A DNA stretch of 64,000 nucleotides from Spirulina sp034932185 (lineage in GTDB: Bacteria; Cyanobacteriota; Cyanobacteriia; Cyanobacteriales; Spirulinaceae): assembly GCF_034932185.1 (NCBI RefSeq), contig NZ_JAYGHW010000002.1:1-64000 (forward strand). Reading direction: 5' to 3'. The position numbers and the translations under genes were made by a program. Shown piece after piece: positions 15,738 through 24,231 of this stretch. The number at the start of each line of letters is the position of its first letter. Position 1 is the stretch's first letter. The notes beneath the pieces are model-generated. The model was not told the DNA's origin. It saw nothing but the letters and a program-made list of their open reading frames with translations, and ran no database searches.

Positions 15738-16935
15738 TCCTGGGGATTTAATCGGGGCCTTAACGGCCTGCCGCGATCGCACCCTTGCCCTGTTTGCGGA
15801 CTTAACCCCTGAGGAGTTTTACCAACAACTTCATCCCGATTTCAGTCCCCTCGGTTGGCATTTGGGCCACATTGGCTTTACGGAACGGTTGTGGATTTTG
15901 GAGTATTTAGCGGCGATGGATCTGCCCCCGGATCCCCGCCGTCAGCTTTGGGCCGCCGATGGCTTGCCCAAGGCGCAACGGCAACAATTGCCGGATTTTG
16001 CCACGGTTTGCCAAGGGTTGAGGGAGGTGCGATCGCAGGTTTTCGCCTATCTCGAACAAGCCCAAAATTTAGAGCAACTGCCCCTCTGGTGCTGGCTGCT
16101 GCAACATGAAAGCCAACACAATGAAACTATTGCCTTTTTAAAGCAATACCATCGGGGCCTTCCCGTTGCCCCCCGTTGCGATCCTTTACCGCCGCCGGAT
16201 TTGGGCATGGTGGCGATTCCCGGCGGGAAGGTGATGATCGGGAATGATTCCCCTTGGGGGCAGGATAATGAGCAACCCCGGTATGGTGTAGAAGTTAAAG
16301 GGTTTTGGTGCGATCGCTTTCCCGTCACCCATGGCGAATATCAAGCCTTTATCGCAGCAGGGGGTTATCATGATCGCCAATATTGGACAGATCAAGGATG
16401 GCAATGGCGATCGCAAAACCAGATCACCCAACCCCTCTATTGGCAACCGGATTCACCTTGGCAATATCACCCCGTTTGCGGCGTGAGCCATTACGAAGCG
16501 GCGGCCTATGCTCGGTTTGTGGGGAAACGCCTGCCCACAGAAATTGAATGGGAAACCGCCGCCAGTTATACCGGCACAAATACCCTTACTTATCCTTGGG
16601 GAGAGGCAGAGCCGACAGCAAATCATGGCAACTTTGACGGCAACCTTGGCCAGACAACCCCAGTGAACGCCTACCCTTTCGGCCAAAGTTCTTCAGGCTG
16701 TTGGGATCTCCTCGGCAACGTCTGGGAATGGACAGCCAGCCCCTTTGCCCCCTATCCCGGATTTCAACCCTATCCCTATCGGGGCTATTCCCAAGCCTAT
16801 TTTGATGGGCAACATTATGTAATGCGGGGGGGAAGTTGGGCAACGCGGCCCTGGGGATTACGCAACAGTTTACGCAACTGGTATCACCCTTGGGTTAGGG
16901 AAATTTTTGTCGGTTTCCGCTGCGCCCACTCGTAG
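15715..16935 (+). CDS. egtB: EgtB-like iron-dependent sulfoxide synthase
   Basis: About 406 residues from the ATG at 15715 (MFTSPPFNPG); an in-frame ATG at 15697 is also possible. It overlaps egtC by about 20-40 nt. The N-terminal DinB-like domain carries GWHLGHIGF and HESQHNETI, supplying the three iron-binding histidines (HX3H plus one). The C-terminal half is a formylglycine-generating-enzyme-like fold (IPGGKVMIGND, FPVTHGEYQAFIAAGG, RLPTEIEWETAAS, GNVWEWTASPF, RGGSWATRPWGLRNSLRN, VGFRCA). EgtB joins hercynine and a cysteine thiol with O2. The exact thiol donor cannot be told from the sequence. Confidence 0.82.
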   Translation: MFTSPPFNPGDLIGALTACRDRTLALFADLTPEEFYQQLHPDFSPLGWHLGHIGFTERLWILEYLAAMDLPPDPRRQLWAADGLPKAQRQQLPDFATVCQGLREVRSQVFAYLEQAQNLEQLPLWCWLLQHESQHNETIAFLKQYHRGLPVAPRCDPLPPPDLGMVAIPGGKVMIGNDSPWGQDNEQPRYGVEVKGFWCDRFPVTHGEYQAFIAAGGYHDRQYWTDQGWQWRSQNQITQPLYWQPDSPWQYHPVCGVSHYEAAAYARFVGKRLPTEIEWETAASYTGTNTLTYPWGEAEPTANHGNFDGNLGQTTPVNAYPFGQSSSGCWDLLGNVWEWTASPFAPYPGFQPYPYRGYSQAYFDGQHYVMRGGSWATRPWGLRNSLRNWYHPWVREIFVGFRCAHS

Positions 16936-16958
16936 GGGCCAAAAATCTTGCGCCCCTG
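16932..16958. repeat. Copy 5 of dispersed repeat (short, decayed)
   Basis: Reads gtaggggccaaaaatcttgc then gcccctgc, directly at the egtB stop and shared with the convergent thrB end. A mismatched but recognisable palindrome. Confidence 0.6.
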
Positions 16959-16972
16959 CTCACGCCATTCCC

Positions 16973-17869
16973 CTAAACCACCCGCGCCCCGACGGTATCA
17001 ATGGAGAGAATCCGCACCTTGGGGTTAATCCCTAACTCTCGCCAAGTGGCTTCCATCGTTGCCGCAACTGCATTGGCCTCGTCCGCATGGGCGATCGCCA
17101 ACAAACTCGGCCCCGCTCCACTGATCACCAACCCATAGGCCCCCGCCCCTAGGGCTGCATCATAGATCTCCCCATAGCCCCGAATCAGCCCGGAGCGAAA
17201 AACTTGGTGCATCCGATCCTTGAGGGCCACCTGTAACCAATCCTCCCGCCCCGTTTCCAAGGCCCGCACCAACAGGCCAAAGTGGGCCACATTAAACACG
17301 GCATCCTTCATCTTGATCTCTGTGGGCAAAATCCCCCTTGCGGCTTCCGTTGCAACCGAGAAATCCGGCGTGGCTACCACCGGAATAAAGGCGGGATACC
17401 AAGGAATATCGGCAATGTACCAATCCTCTTCCTCCGGCAACGCCAACTGACAGCCCCCCAACAGGGCCGGCACAACATTATCGGGATGGCCTTCAATCTC
17501 AATGGCCAATTTGATCAATTCCCGAATCCCCAAGGGCTGCCCGGCGCAATGATTCGCCCCCACCAGTCCCCCCACAATTGCCGTTGCCGAACTCCCCAAG
17601 CCACTGCCAAAGGGGATACCCATATCCAGGGTTAACTGCATCGGGGGTGGCGTTTGGCCAAGTTCACCATAGAGACGACAAAAGGCACGATGGACGAGAT
17701 TATTCTCCGGTTCAAGGTGGAGATGGCGGCCTTCTTCCCCCTGAATGGTGACAGTCCAAGTCGCCGCTGGGGTGAATTCAAAACGGTTATAGAGGGTGAG
17801 CGCTGCCCCCACGGTGTCAAAACCGGGGCCTAAATTGGCCGTCGTAGCCGGAACCATCACTTTTACCAC
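16973..17869 (-). CDS. thrB: Homoserine kinase
   Basis: A 298-residue GHMP kinase that phosphorylates homoserine in threonine synthesis. PATTANLGPGFDTVG near the N-terminus and the ATP-binding loop GIPFGSGLGSSATAIVGG near residues 85-102 are intact, as are EIEGHPDNVVPALLGG near 130 and the C-terminal ISGAGPSLLAI near 250. It starts with GTG at 17869 (MVKVMVPATT); an ATG four codons later is possible. Convergent with egtB and not in an operon. Confidence 0.94.
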   Translation of the reverse strand: MVKVMVPATTANLGPGFDTVGAALTLYNRFEFTPAATWTVTIQGEEGRHLHLEPENNLVHRAFCRLYGELGQTPPPMQLTLDMGIPFGSGLGSSATAIVGGLVGANHCAGQPLGIRELIKLAIEIEGHPDNVVPALLGGCQLALPEEEDWYIADIPWYPAFIPVVATPDFSVATEAARGILPTEIKMKDAVFNVAHFGLLVRALETGREDWLQVALKDRMHQVFRSGLIRGYGEIYDAALGAGAYGLVISGAGPSLLAIAHADEANAVAATMEATWRELGINPKVRILSIDTVGARVV

Positions 17870-18167
17870 AGGAGTTTTCCCTTACGCATCAGGCTTTTCA
17901 GCATAGTGGACAGCGGTTTGGCCTGTCTAGCGATCGCCCCTTCAACGTTCACAACTTTTTCACGAAGGTTTGTTACAGTAGGTAAAGTCACAAAACCAAA
18001 GAAAATCTTAAGAATTCTGGTCTTTAGGGCAAAAGGCCCATCTACTCAGCGGTTTTACTCTAACCTGATTCGTTCAATTGGTTGGCTAACTCTGCATCTC
18101 CCCCCTCCACTGGTCAATTTTGTCCGTCGTTAATCTCACCATCCATCCCACATCCTCAGGATTTCCT
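17870..18167. other. Intergenic region between thrB and the histidine kinase
   Basis: About 300 bp with divergent genes on either side, so it should hold both promoters. One HIP1-type site is present. No further structure was recognised. Confidence 0.4.
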
Positions 18168-20006
18168 ATGGTTGCCTCCATTTACGACAGTTCTCCTCAG
18201 CGCGAAGAAATTCAGCACCTCCAGCGGCGGCTCCAATTTGAAATTCAACGTCGCCAAGAGGCCGAAGCCCAACTTTATCGCCATCAAGCCGGTTTAGCCG
18301 TAGAAGCCTCTGGTTGGTCGATGGCCTCTTTCTATGAGAGTGTCTTTGCAACCGCCCCCCATGGCCTATTTGTGGTCAACGTTACCCCAGAAGGGGAGAT
18401 GGTGATGGCCACTGTTAATCCGGTGATTGAGGCCTGGACTGGCTTAACGGCGGCGGATATTTGCGGAAAACCGCCAGAAGAGGCCTTTGGGGCAGAAATT
18501 GGCAGTCGCATCCGAGCCAAATATCAGCGCTGTATTGATGAGGGGCAAAGTATTGCCTATGAAGAATATGTTCCCTTTAATGGTCAGGATAGTTGGTCAC
18601 AAACTACCCTCACCCCCCTACGGGATGCATCGGGTCAGATTTATCGGCTGATCGGCACAGCGGTAAACATCACTGACCAGAAGCTTGCGGAACAGAAGCT
18701 CGAACAGCAAGCGGAGATTTTAACCTCCATCCTCAACACGATGAGCGAGGGGATCATTGTTGCCGATACCAACGGTAATTTTCTGATTACGAATCCTGCG
18801 GCCGCCGAAATGTTTGGCAATACATTCAGCGAGGTTCGCCCCGAAGGTTGGTCAAGCCATTTTGGCTTATTTTTGCCGGATCAAAAAACCCCCTTTCCCA
18901 TGGAGGAACTACCCCTCTTTCGCAGTTTAAATGGGGAATCGGTGAGTCATGTGGAGATGTTTGTGCGCCATGAACAGGCTCCCGATGGCCGTTGGGTGAG
19001 CATCAATGCTCGGCCCCTTAAGGATGTCTATGGTTTGTTGCAGGGGGGGGTGATTGTCTGCCGGGATATTACGGAGCGTAAGGCTTCAGAACTGCTCCAA
19101 CAGGAACAAACCGAAAAACTACGCACGGCAATCCAAACCCTGAAACGTACCCAGAGCCAACTGGTGCAAACTGAAAAAATGTCCAGCTTGGGGCAGTTGG
19201 TGGCGGGGGTGGCCCATGAGATTAATAATCCGGTGAATTTTATCTACGGCAATCTCGTTCATATTGATGAATATGCTCAGGATCTTTCCGAGGTGGTAAT
19301 GACCTATCAAGACCATTATCCCCAGCCTGCGCCGGATTTAGCGGAACTGATCGAAGAGAAAGATGTGGATTTTCTGCTTTCGGATCTCCCTCAGATGATT
19401 ACTTCCATGAAGGTGGGTGCTCAACGGATTCGGGAAATTGTTGATTCTTTGCGAACGTTCTCGCGGTTAGATGAGGCGGAATGTAAGGATGTGGATCTCC
19501 ATGAGAGCCTCGATAGTACGCTGATGATTTTGCAGCATCGCATTAAGGCGAAACCTGATCGCCCCGCGATTGAAATTCTCAAACAGTATGGCCAATTGCC
19601 GCAAATTGAATGCTATTCCGGGCAGTTAAATCAGGTGTTTATGAATGTGTTGGCCAATGGTATTGATGCTCTCGATGAGGATTATGCCCAAAGTGAGTCG
19701 AAATCATGGCGTGGGCAGATGGCGATCGCCACTCGTCTCATTGACATTGAGGGAAAAGCTCATGTGGAGATTTCGATTCGGGATAATGGCCCCGGCATTC
19801 CCAAGGAGATTCGCTCGAAAATCTTTGATCCCTTCTTCACTACGAAGGCGATCGGTAAAGGTACAGGGTTAGGGATGTCCATTAGCTATCAAATCATCAC
19901 CGAAAAACACAACGGTAAAATTCAATGCCAATCTAAACCCGGTCAGGGGGCGGAATTTATCATTACGATTCCGGTGCAACAACGGCTCTCTCCAGCCCAA
20001 TCTTGA
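18168..20006 (+). CDS. PAS-PAS sensor histidine kinase
   Basis: A cytosolic kinase of 612 residues from the ATG at 18168 (MVASIYDSS); a TTG at 18120 keeps the frame open. Short N-terminal coiled coil (EEIQHLQRRLQFEIQRRQEAEAQ), then two PAS domains (about 45-170 and 180-310; both end in PAC-like text such as YRLIGTAVNITDQ and GGVIVCRDITER). A second coiled coil leads to the phosphoacceptor box VAGVAHEINNPVNFI, the N box VFMNVLANGIDAL, and the G boxes DNGPGIPKEI and GKGTGLGMSIS. No transmembrane segment, so the signal is probably intracellular. No response regulator gene adjoins it. Confidence 0.9.
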   Translation: MVASIYDSSPQREEIQHLQRRLQFEIQRRQEAEAQLYRHQAGLAVEASGWSMASFYESVFATAPHGLFVVNVTPEGEMVMATVNPVIEAWTGLTAADICGKPPEEAFGAEIGSRIRAKYQRCIDEGQSIAYEEYVPFNGQDSWSQTTLTPLRDASGQIYRLIGTAVNITDQKLAEQKLEQQAEILTSILNTMSEGIIVADTNGNFLITNPAAAEMFGNTFSEVRPEGWSSHFGLFLPDQKTPFPMEELPLFRSLNGESVSHVEMFVRHEQAPDGRWVSINARPLKDVYGLLQGGVIVCRDITERKASELLQQEQTEKLRTAIQTLKRTQSQLVQTEKMSSLGQLVAGVAHEINNPVNFIYGNLVHIDEYAQDLSEVVMTYQDHYPQPAPDLAELIEEKDVDFLLSDLPQMITSMKVGAQRIREIVDSLRTFSRLDEAECKDVDLHESLDSTLMILQHRIKAKPDRPAIEILKQYGQLPQIECYSGQLNQVFMNVLANGIDALDEDYAQSESKSWRGQMAIATRLIDIEGKAHVEISIRDNGPGIPKEIRSKIFDPFFTTKAIGKGTGLGMSISYQIITEKHNGKIQCQSKPGQGAEFIITIPVQQRLSPAQS

Positions 20007-20020
20007 TCTCTTCAAAATCC

Positions 20021-20049
20021 GTAGGGGCGAAAAATTTTTCGCCCTCCCC
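20021..20049. repeat. Copy 6 of dispersed repeat
   Basis: Reads gtaggggcgaaaaatttttc then gccctcccc, 15 nt after the kinase stop and between convergent genes. Near-perfect palindrome in the core. Confidence 0.75.
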
Positions 20050-20072
20050 TGTTTCGCCCTCCCAAAACCCAA

Positions 20073-21545
20073 TTACAATAACCCGCATTGCTCAAACCGT
20101 TGGGCGATCATCGCTAAATGTTTCCACCATTTCCCCCCCCCAATCCAACGCCGTGAGGGAAGATGGCCCACGGGGGCGCGGGGGTGATATTTCAAATAGT
20201 TGTGGCGTGAAACATCATGGGCGGGCCAATCCACCTGATGGCAAAATTCCGGATAATCATCCTGGGCGGCTTTAAACATGAGGATTTGGACTTTAAAACC
20301 AAAGCGTTTTTCACTGTATTTTGCCCAGAGAAAATCGATCGCCCGCAGGTCAGCACAGGGCAGATCGTCAATCTCGCTGAGAAATAGATAAGACCCGACC
20401 CGTTTGCGGGTGAGGCGACAGAGAATCGCCCAGGTTTCATCGTCGGCGGCTTCCCATTGTTTACGCTTCAGGGCGGTTTGGAGGTTGGTGTAGTCAATGC
20501 GGACGGGTTCAACGGGGGTTTCGAGTTTTTGCTTTAAGGCTAGTAAGTCGGGATCGAGGGTGGTGGGGGCGGGCTGGGAAGGAGACATCGCCACCGTGGG
20601 CATATCGGAGATCAGCGGGGCAGGGTTTGGGGTCGGATTCTGGATAGCGGGGGCGTTGGCGATGTCTGCGCCGATTTCCCGTAAAACAGCGGTGGCGGAT
20701 TGGGGCCGCTCCCGGAGGGAGGGGTTGATGAGTTGATTGATGATCCGGATCAGATCGAGGCTGAGGTGTTGATGGCTGGGAATGCGATCGCGCCATTGCC
20801 AGCGATCGTTAACAATATCAAACAATTCTTCCGGATTAACCCCGGTAATCAGATTTAAACAGGTGGTTCCCAAACTATAGAGGTCGCTGGCGGGCAAGAC
20901 CCGGCCCCGCAACTGTTCCGGAGCCATAAAGCCTGGTGTACCGATTACCGTCGCGCCCCCCATCATGGCGGTATCGGTGAGCATCCGGGCAATGCCAAAG
21001 TCAATGAGGATAAATTGCCCGGTGCTACGCCGCTGCATGATGTTATCGGGCTTAATATCCCGATGAATCACTTTCTGCTCGTGGATAAAGTGCAACACCG
21101 GCAGAATATCCCGCAACAGTTGCCAGATCATTAATTCTAAATGGGGATGTTGTGACCAGACCGAGGCGTTGAGACTCTGGCCGTCGATCCATTCCTGGAC
21201 TAAATACAATTGCCCCTGCTGTTCAAAGTAGGCGGCTAAGGTGGGGATTTGGGGATGGTTGCCGAGGGTGCTGAGTTGTTGGGCTTCCTGTTGGAAAAGG
21301 GCGATCGCCTTATCCCGCATCGCCGGGTTTTGGGTGGGGAAAAAGAGTTGTTTAATCACACAGCGGGGCTGTTGGGGCAGATGGTGATCGACCCCTAAAA
21401 ACGTCCGGCCAAATCCCCCTTGGCCCAAGGGTTGGAGGGCAGAATACCGCTCCTTGAGGTGGAGTCCTTGGCCACAGTGTTGGCAAAACTGATGGCGATC
21501 GCTGTTTTCGGGTTTGGCGCAGTCGGGATTAAAGCAATGGGCCAT
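20073..21545 (-). CDS. Serine/threonine kinase with C-terminal GUN4 domain
   Basis: A protein of 490 residues from the ATG at 21545 (MAHCFNPDC). N-terminal zinc-ribbon-like CX4C...CX2C (CFNPDCAKPE, FCQHCG), then a Hanks-type kinase: GQGGFGRTFLG, catalytic HRDIKPDNIM and DFGIARM, APEQLRG and YSLGTTCLNLITG. A proline-rich linker (about 300-340) joins a GUN4 domain in the last ~140 residues (LQTALKRKQWEAADDETWAI; WAKYSEKRFGF; HLPSRRWIGGGKWW). GUN4 binds porphyrins and stimulates Mg-chelatase; fused to a kinase it may sense tetrapyrroles, which is inference. Divergent from the ABC ATPase gene. Confidence 0.9.
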   Translation of the reverse strand: MAHCFNPDCAKPENSDRHQFCQHCGQGLHLKERYSALQPLGQGGFGRTFLGVDHHLPQQPRCVIKQLFFPTQNPAMRDKAIALFQQEAQQLSTLGNHPQIPTLAAYFEQQGQLYLVQEWIDGQSLNASVWSQHPHLELMIWQLLRDILPVLHFIHEQKVIHRDIKPDNIMQRRSTGQFILIDFGIARMLTDTAMMGGATVIGTPGFMAPEQLRGRVLPASDLYSLGTTCLNLITGVNPEELFDIVNDRWQWRDRIPSHQHLSLDLIRIINQLINPSLRERPQSATAVLREIGADIANAPAIQNPTPNPAPLISDMPTVAMSPSQPAPTTLDPDLLALKQKLETPVEPVRIDYTNLQTALKRKQWEAADDETWAILCRLTRKRVGSYLFLSEIDDLPCADLRAIDFLWAKYSEKRFGFKVQILMFKAAQDDYPEFCHQVDWPAHDVSRHNYLKYHPRAPVGHLPSRRWIGGGKWWKHLAMIAQRFEQCGLL

Positions 21546-21591
21546 AATGGGGAGAGGCAGGCAACAGCAGAGATTTATTTGATTATCCCCC

Positions 21592-22371
21592 GTGACCAAA
21601 AAACTGATCCACCCCTCCGACCCTTCCCCCTTTGCTCTTCTCTCGGCAACTGAGGCCGCTGTCCACATGGCCGGCATTACGAAAATTTATGGAGCGGGAG
21701 ATGGGGAAGTTCGCGCCCTCAATGGCGTGAATTTCACCGTTTATCCCCATGAATACTGTGCGATTATGGGGCCATCGGGATCGGGCAAATCGACGCTGAT
21801 GAATATGATCGGCTGTTTAGACCGCCCCACGGATGGTATTTATGAACTAGATGGTGTTAATGTGGCCAGCTTGGGGGAGCCGGAATTAGCGGAAGTGCGC
21901 AACCGTAAAATTGGCTTTGTGTTTCAACAGTTCCACCTCTTGCCCCATGCCAATGCGGTGGAAAATGTGATGTTACCGATGATCTATGCGGGGGTTCCGG
22001 CGGCGGAACGGCGCGATCGCGCTGTGGCCGCCCTCACCCGTGTCGGTTTGGCCAATCGCCTCAATAATCGCCCCAACCAACTTTCCGGGGGGCAACAGCA
22101 ACGGGTGGCGATCGCCCGCGCTATTGTCAATGAGCCGGTGATCCTCCTCGCCGATGAACCCACGGGGGCCTTAGATTCCCACACCACCGAGGAAGTCTTA
22201 GAACTCTTTGCTGAACTCAACGCCAGCGGCATTACCATCATCATCGTCACCCACGAGGCCGATGTCGCCGCCCGTACCCAGCGAACGATCTGGATGCGGG
22301 ATGGTGAGGTGGTCGAAGATGGGCCTTCAGAGGCGATCGCCGCCAAAATCGTTCATCACTACCACCCCTAA
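21592..22371 (+). CDS. ABC transporter ATP-binding protein (MacB/LolD type)
   Basis: An ATPase subunit of 259 residues. Walker A GPSGSGKST, Q-loop FVFQQFHLLPHANAVENV, signature LSGGQQQRVAIARA, Walker B VILLADEPTGALD and switch His in IIIVTHEADVA are complete. The sequence belongs to the MacB/LolD/FtsE-like branch that works with FtsX-type permeases; no permease gene adjoins it. It starts with GTG at 21592; an ATG at 21667 (MAGITKIYG) would remove a poorly conserved 25-residue leader. Its stop overlaps the end of the convergent potC. Confidence 0.88.
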   Translation: MTKKLIHPSDPSPFALLSATEAAVHMAGITKIYGAGDGEVRALNGVNFTVYPHEYCAIMGPSGSGKSTLMNMIGCLDRPTDGIYELDGVNVASLGEPELAEVRNRKIGFVFQQFHLLPHANAVENVMLPMIYAGVPAAERRDRAVAALTRVGLANRLNNRPNQLSGGQQQRVAIARAIVNEPVILLADEPTGALDSHTTEEVLELFAELNASGITIIIVTHEADVAARTQRTIWMRDGEVVEDGPSEAIAAKIVHHYHP

Positions 22372-23168
22372 CTGCGCCGTTGCTCCCCTTTAAAGCGTAA
22401 ATATTCCGCCCCACAGGCCAACAGCCCCGAACCCAAGATCAACAACACACTGAGGGCGTTAATATCTGGCTTCACCCCAGTGCGGATGCGGCTGAAAATT
22501 TCCATGGGCAGCGTGGTGGCCCCCGTCCCGGCGGTGAAACTGGCAATGAGAAAATCATCCATACTCAACACAAAGGCCAACAGACAACCGGCAATAATCG
22601 CCGGGGCCAATTCGGGTAAAAGTACCTTGATAAACGCCTCTGTAGGCGTTGCCCCCAAATCTAACGCCGCCTCTTCCAAATGGGGGTCTAAATTCGTCAG
22701 CCGTGAAGAAACGACGATCGCCACATAGGCCAAGCAAAATACCACATGGGCCGCCACAATCGTCCAGAGGCTGAGTTGAATCCCCACGACGGCAAGGAAA
22801 ATTAAGGTGGAAACGGCGATCGCAATATCCGGCACAATCAAGGGCAGGTAGGCCACCCCCCGATAGAGGGCTTGGCCGGGAAAGCGGTATTTAGCCAAAC
22901 CGACAGCCATTAAGGTTCCGAGGAGGGCGGCGATCGCCACCGCCACCCCCGCCACCCCCAAACTATGCTCCAACGCCCGAAAAATCCGCCCATCCGCCCA
23001 GAGCTTGCGATACCACCGCAGCGAAAACCCCGTCCACCCTGCACTATAGGCCGACTGATTAACGCTATACACCGCCAAAACCACAATGGGCAAATACATA
23101 TAGCCAAACATCAAGGCAGAGAACAACGCCTGCCAAGAGGGTTGGCGATGGGGTTGAGTATTAGCCAT
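22368..23168 (-). CDS. potC: Spermidine/putrescine ABC transporter permease PotC
   Basis: A permease of 266 residues from the ATG at 23168 (MANTQPHRQP), preceded by AGGAGG at good spacing. Six hydrophobic segments and the EAA loop EEAALDLGATPTEAFIKVLLP show it is a binding-protein-dependent inner-membrane permease; LLAFVLSMDDFLIASF is typical of PotC. It should import polyamines with PotA, PotB and PotD. potA (26558) and potD (27731) are 3.4-5 kb away on the other strand and potB is not in the window, so the operon is split. The upstream side is an IS200/IS605 remnant that may have caused the split. Confidence 0.88.
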   Translation of the reverse strand: MANTQPHRQPSWQALFSALMFGYMYLPIVVLAVYSVNQSAYSAGWTGFSLRWYRKLWADGRIFRALEHSLGVAGVAVAIAALLGTLMAVGLAKYRFPGQALYRGVAYLPLIVPDIAIAVSTLIFLAVVGIQLSLWTIVAAHVVFCLAYVAIVVSSRLTNLDPHLEEAALDLGATPTEAFIKVLLPELAPAIIAGCLLAFVLSMDDFLIASFTAGTGATTLPMEIFSRIRTGVKPDINALSVLLILGSGLLACGAEYLRFKGEQRRS

Positions 23169-23195
23169 CCAAGCCTCCTGATAAACAAACAACCT

Positions 23196-23453
23196 TTAGG
23201 CGCAAATCACCAACTCACATCCCGTGGATGGTAAAGACTGAGCAACAATTGATCTAGAAACCGAGGGTTCATCAGCTAAATCAAACTTACCTGTTAAAAT
23301 TTTGCCAGTCTTAAAAAATATTTGGCGATCGCAATAAGCACCCGTGGTGTAAAGATTGCCTGATTGCTCACACAAACACATTAAAACCGCTTCTGTTTCT
23401 TTGTCAATGTGCAACAATATACGCAAGAATATGCGCAAAAATATGTACAACAA
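23196..23453 (-). pseudogene. TnpB N-terminal fragment (IS200/IS605 family)
   Basis: A frame of 85 codons whose middle reads VLMCLCEQSGNLYTTGAYCD and RQIFFKTGKILTGKFDL, the pattern of the TnpB N-terminus. Everything downstream, including the RuvC-like catalytic domain and zinc finger, is missing; the homology seems to fade near 23260. It is divergent from tnpA at 23567, the arrangement of the IS605 subgroup. Its loss end lies about 30 bp from the potC start codon. Confidence 0.6.
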
Positions 23454-23509
23454 TATTTGTTAAAAACCCATCAATTTTTTGGATTTAGGCATATCCTTTT
23501 GAGTTGACT

Positions 23510-24002
23510 GAATCCAGGCTATCAGCTAAGTTAGTAGTTGTCAAGTGGTTTACTAACTAATTTTTTATGCTGTCACAAGACGATTACAAAGCCCAAAATC
23601 ACGTTAAATATATCCTAAATTACCATTTTGTCTGGATACCCAAACGGCGCAAAAAAGTGTTAACTGGCAATATATCAACTAGACTGAAACAGATTTTTTT
23701 GGATTTGGCTGTAGAAAAAGAATGGGATATTTTAGACTTGGAAGTCGCACCAAATTATGTACATTTGTTTGTCAGCGTCAAACCAACCGATACACCACAT
23801 TTAATTGTTAAATCATTCAAAGGACGTAGCAGTAACTATCTCAGAAAAGAATTTCCAGAACTCAAAAAATTACCTACATTATGGACTAACAGTTACTTTG
23901 TTAGTACAGCGGGTAATGTCAGCAGTGCAGCCATAAAAAGATATATTGAAGACCCACATCATGCTAAAAATTAAAAAGACCTCGGCGAATTAATTCGCCG
24001 AG
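23510..24002 (+). mobile_element. IS200/IS605 element remnant
   Basis: Contains tnpA, an upstream imperfect hairpin (AGTTAGTA at about 23528 with TACTAACT at about 23550) and a perfect 22-bp palindrome after tnpA at 23981-24002 (CTCGGCGAATT followed by its exact complement). Subterminal hairpins are how this family marks its single-stranded ends. With the truncated divergent tnpB at 23196-23453 it is probably no longer able to use both genes. Exact ends were not determined. Confidence 0.6.
23567..23974 (+). CDS. tnpA: IS200/IS605 Y1 transposase TnpA, possibly inactive
   Basis: A 135-residue transposase of the HUH/Y1 type (NYHFVWIPKRRKKVL near residue 18, LIVKSFKGRSSNYLRKEFP near 83). The family's HUH metal-binding motif is normally HVH; here the text is APNYVHLFVSV, so the first His is Tyr. 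The candidate nucleophile Tyr is kept (AAIKRYIEDPHH near the C-terminus). Length fits TnpA. The missing His suggests the protein may not cut DNA. Confidence 0.8.
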   Translation: MLSQDDYKAQNHVKYILNYHFVWIPKRRKKVLTGNISTRLKQIFLDLAVEKEWDILDLEVAPNYVHLFVSVKPTDTPHLIVKSFKGRSSNYLRKEFPELKKLPTLWTNSYFVSTAGNVSSAAIKRYIEDPHHAKN

Positions 24003-24231
24003 TGGCTTCCCTCTCATAGCTTAAGCCGCTGAGTTTCCCGCTTACCGCTATATTTTTTATGATGTTCTTCAACCACCAATATGCCCAGCGTAGGGTGCAT
24101 CACAGGGATAAACCCATGGGGTAAAAGAGCAGCATAACGGCTGACACACCCTCTCAACTGTGGGCGCAAAAACACCACGAATAGGAGCGAAAAAATTCTC
24201 GCCCCAACAACAATAATGCCAAACCCCAGAT
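24003..24231. other. Intergenic region with copy 7 of the dispersed repeat
   Basis: About 230 bp between the IS remnant and the PBP2 gene end. Holds a decayed repeat copy at 24183-24205 (ggagcgaaaaaattctcgcc) and an AGGGTGC...CTGACACACC pair (about 24092-24152) that also occurs at about 388-452 near the left end of the window. Confidence 0.5.

Noticed and set aside
17906..18133. 75-codon frame between thrB and the histidine kinase
   Set aside because: Lies in the divergent promoter region, basic random-looking composition and no match to a family.
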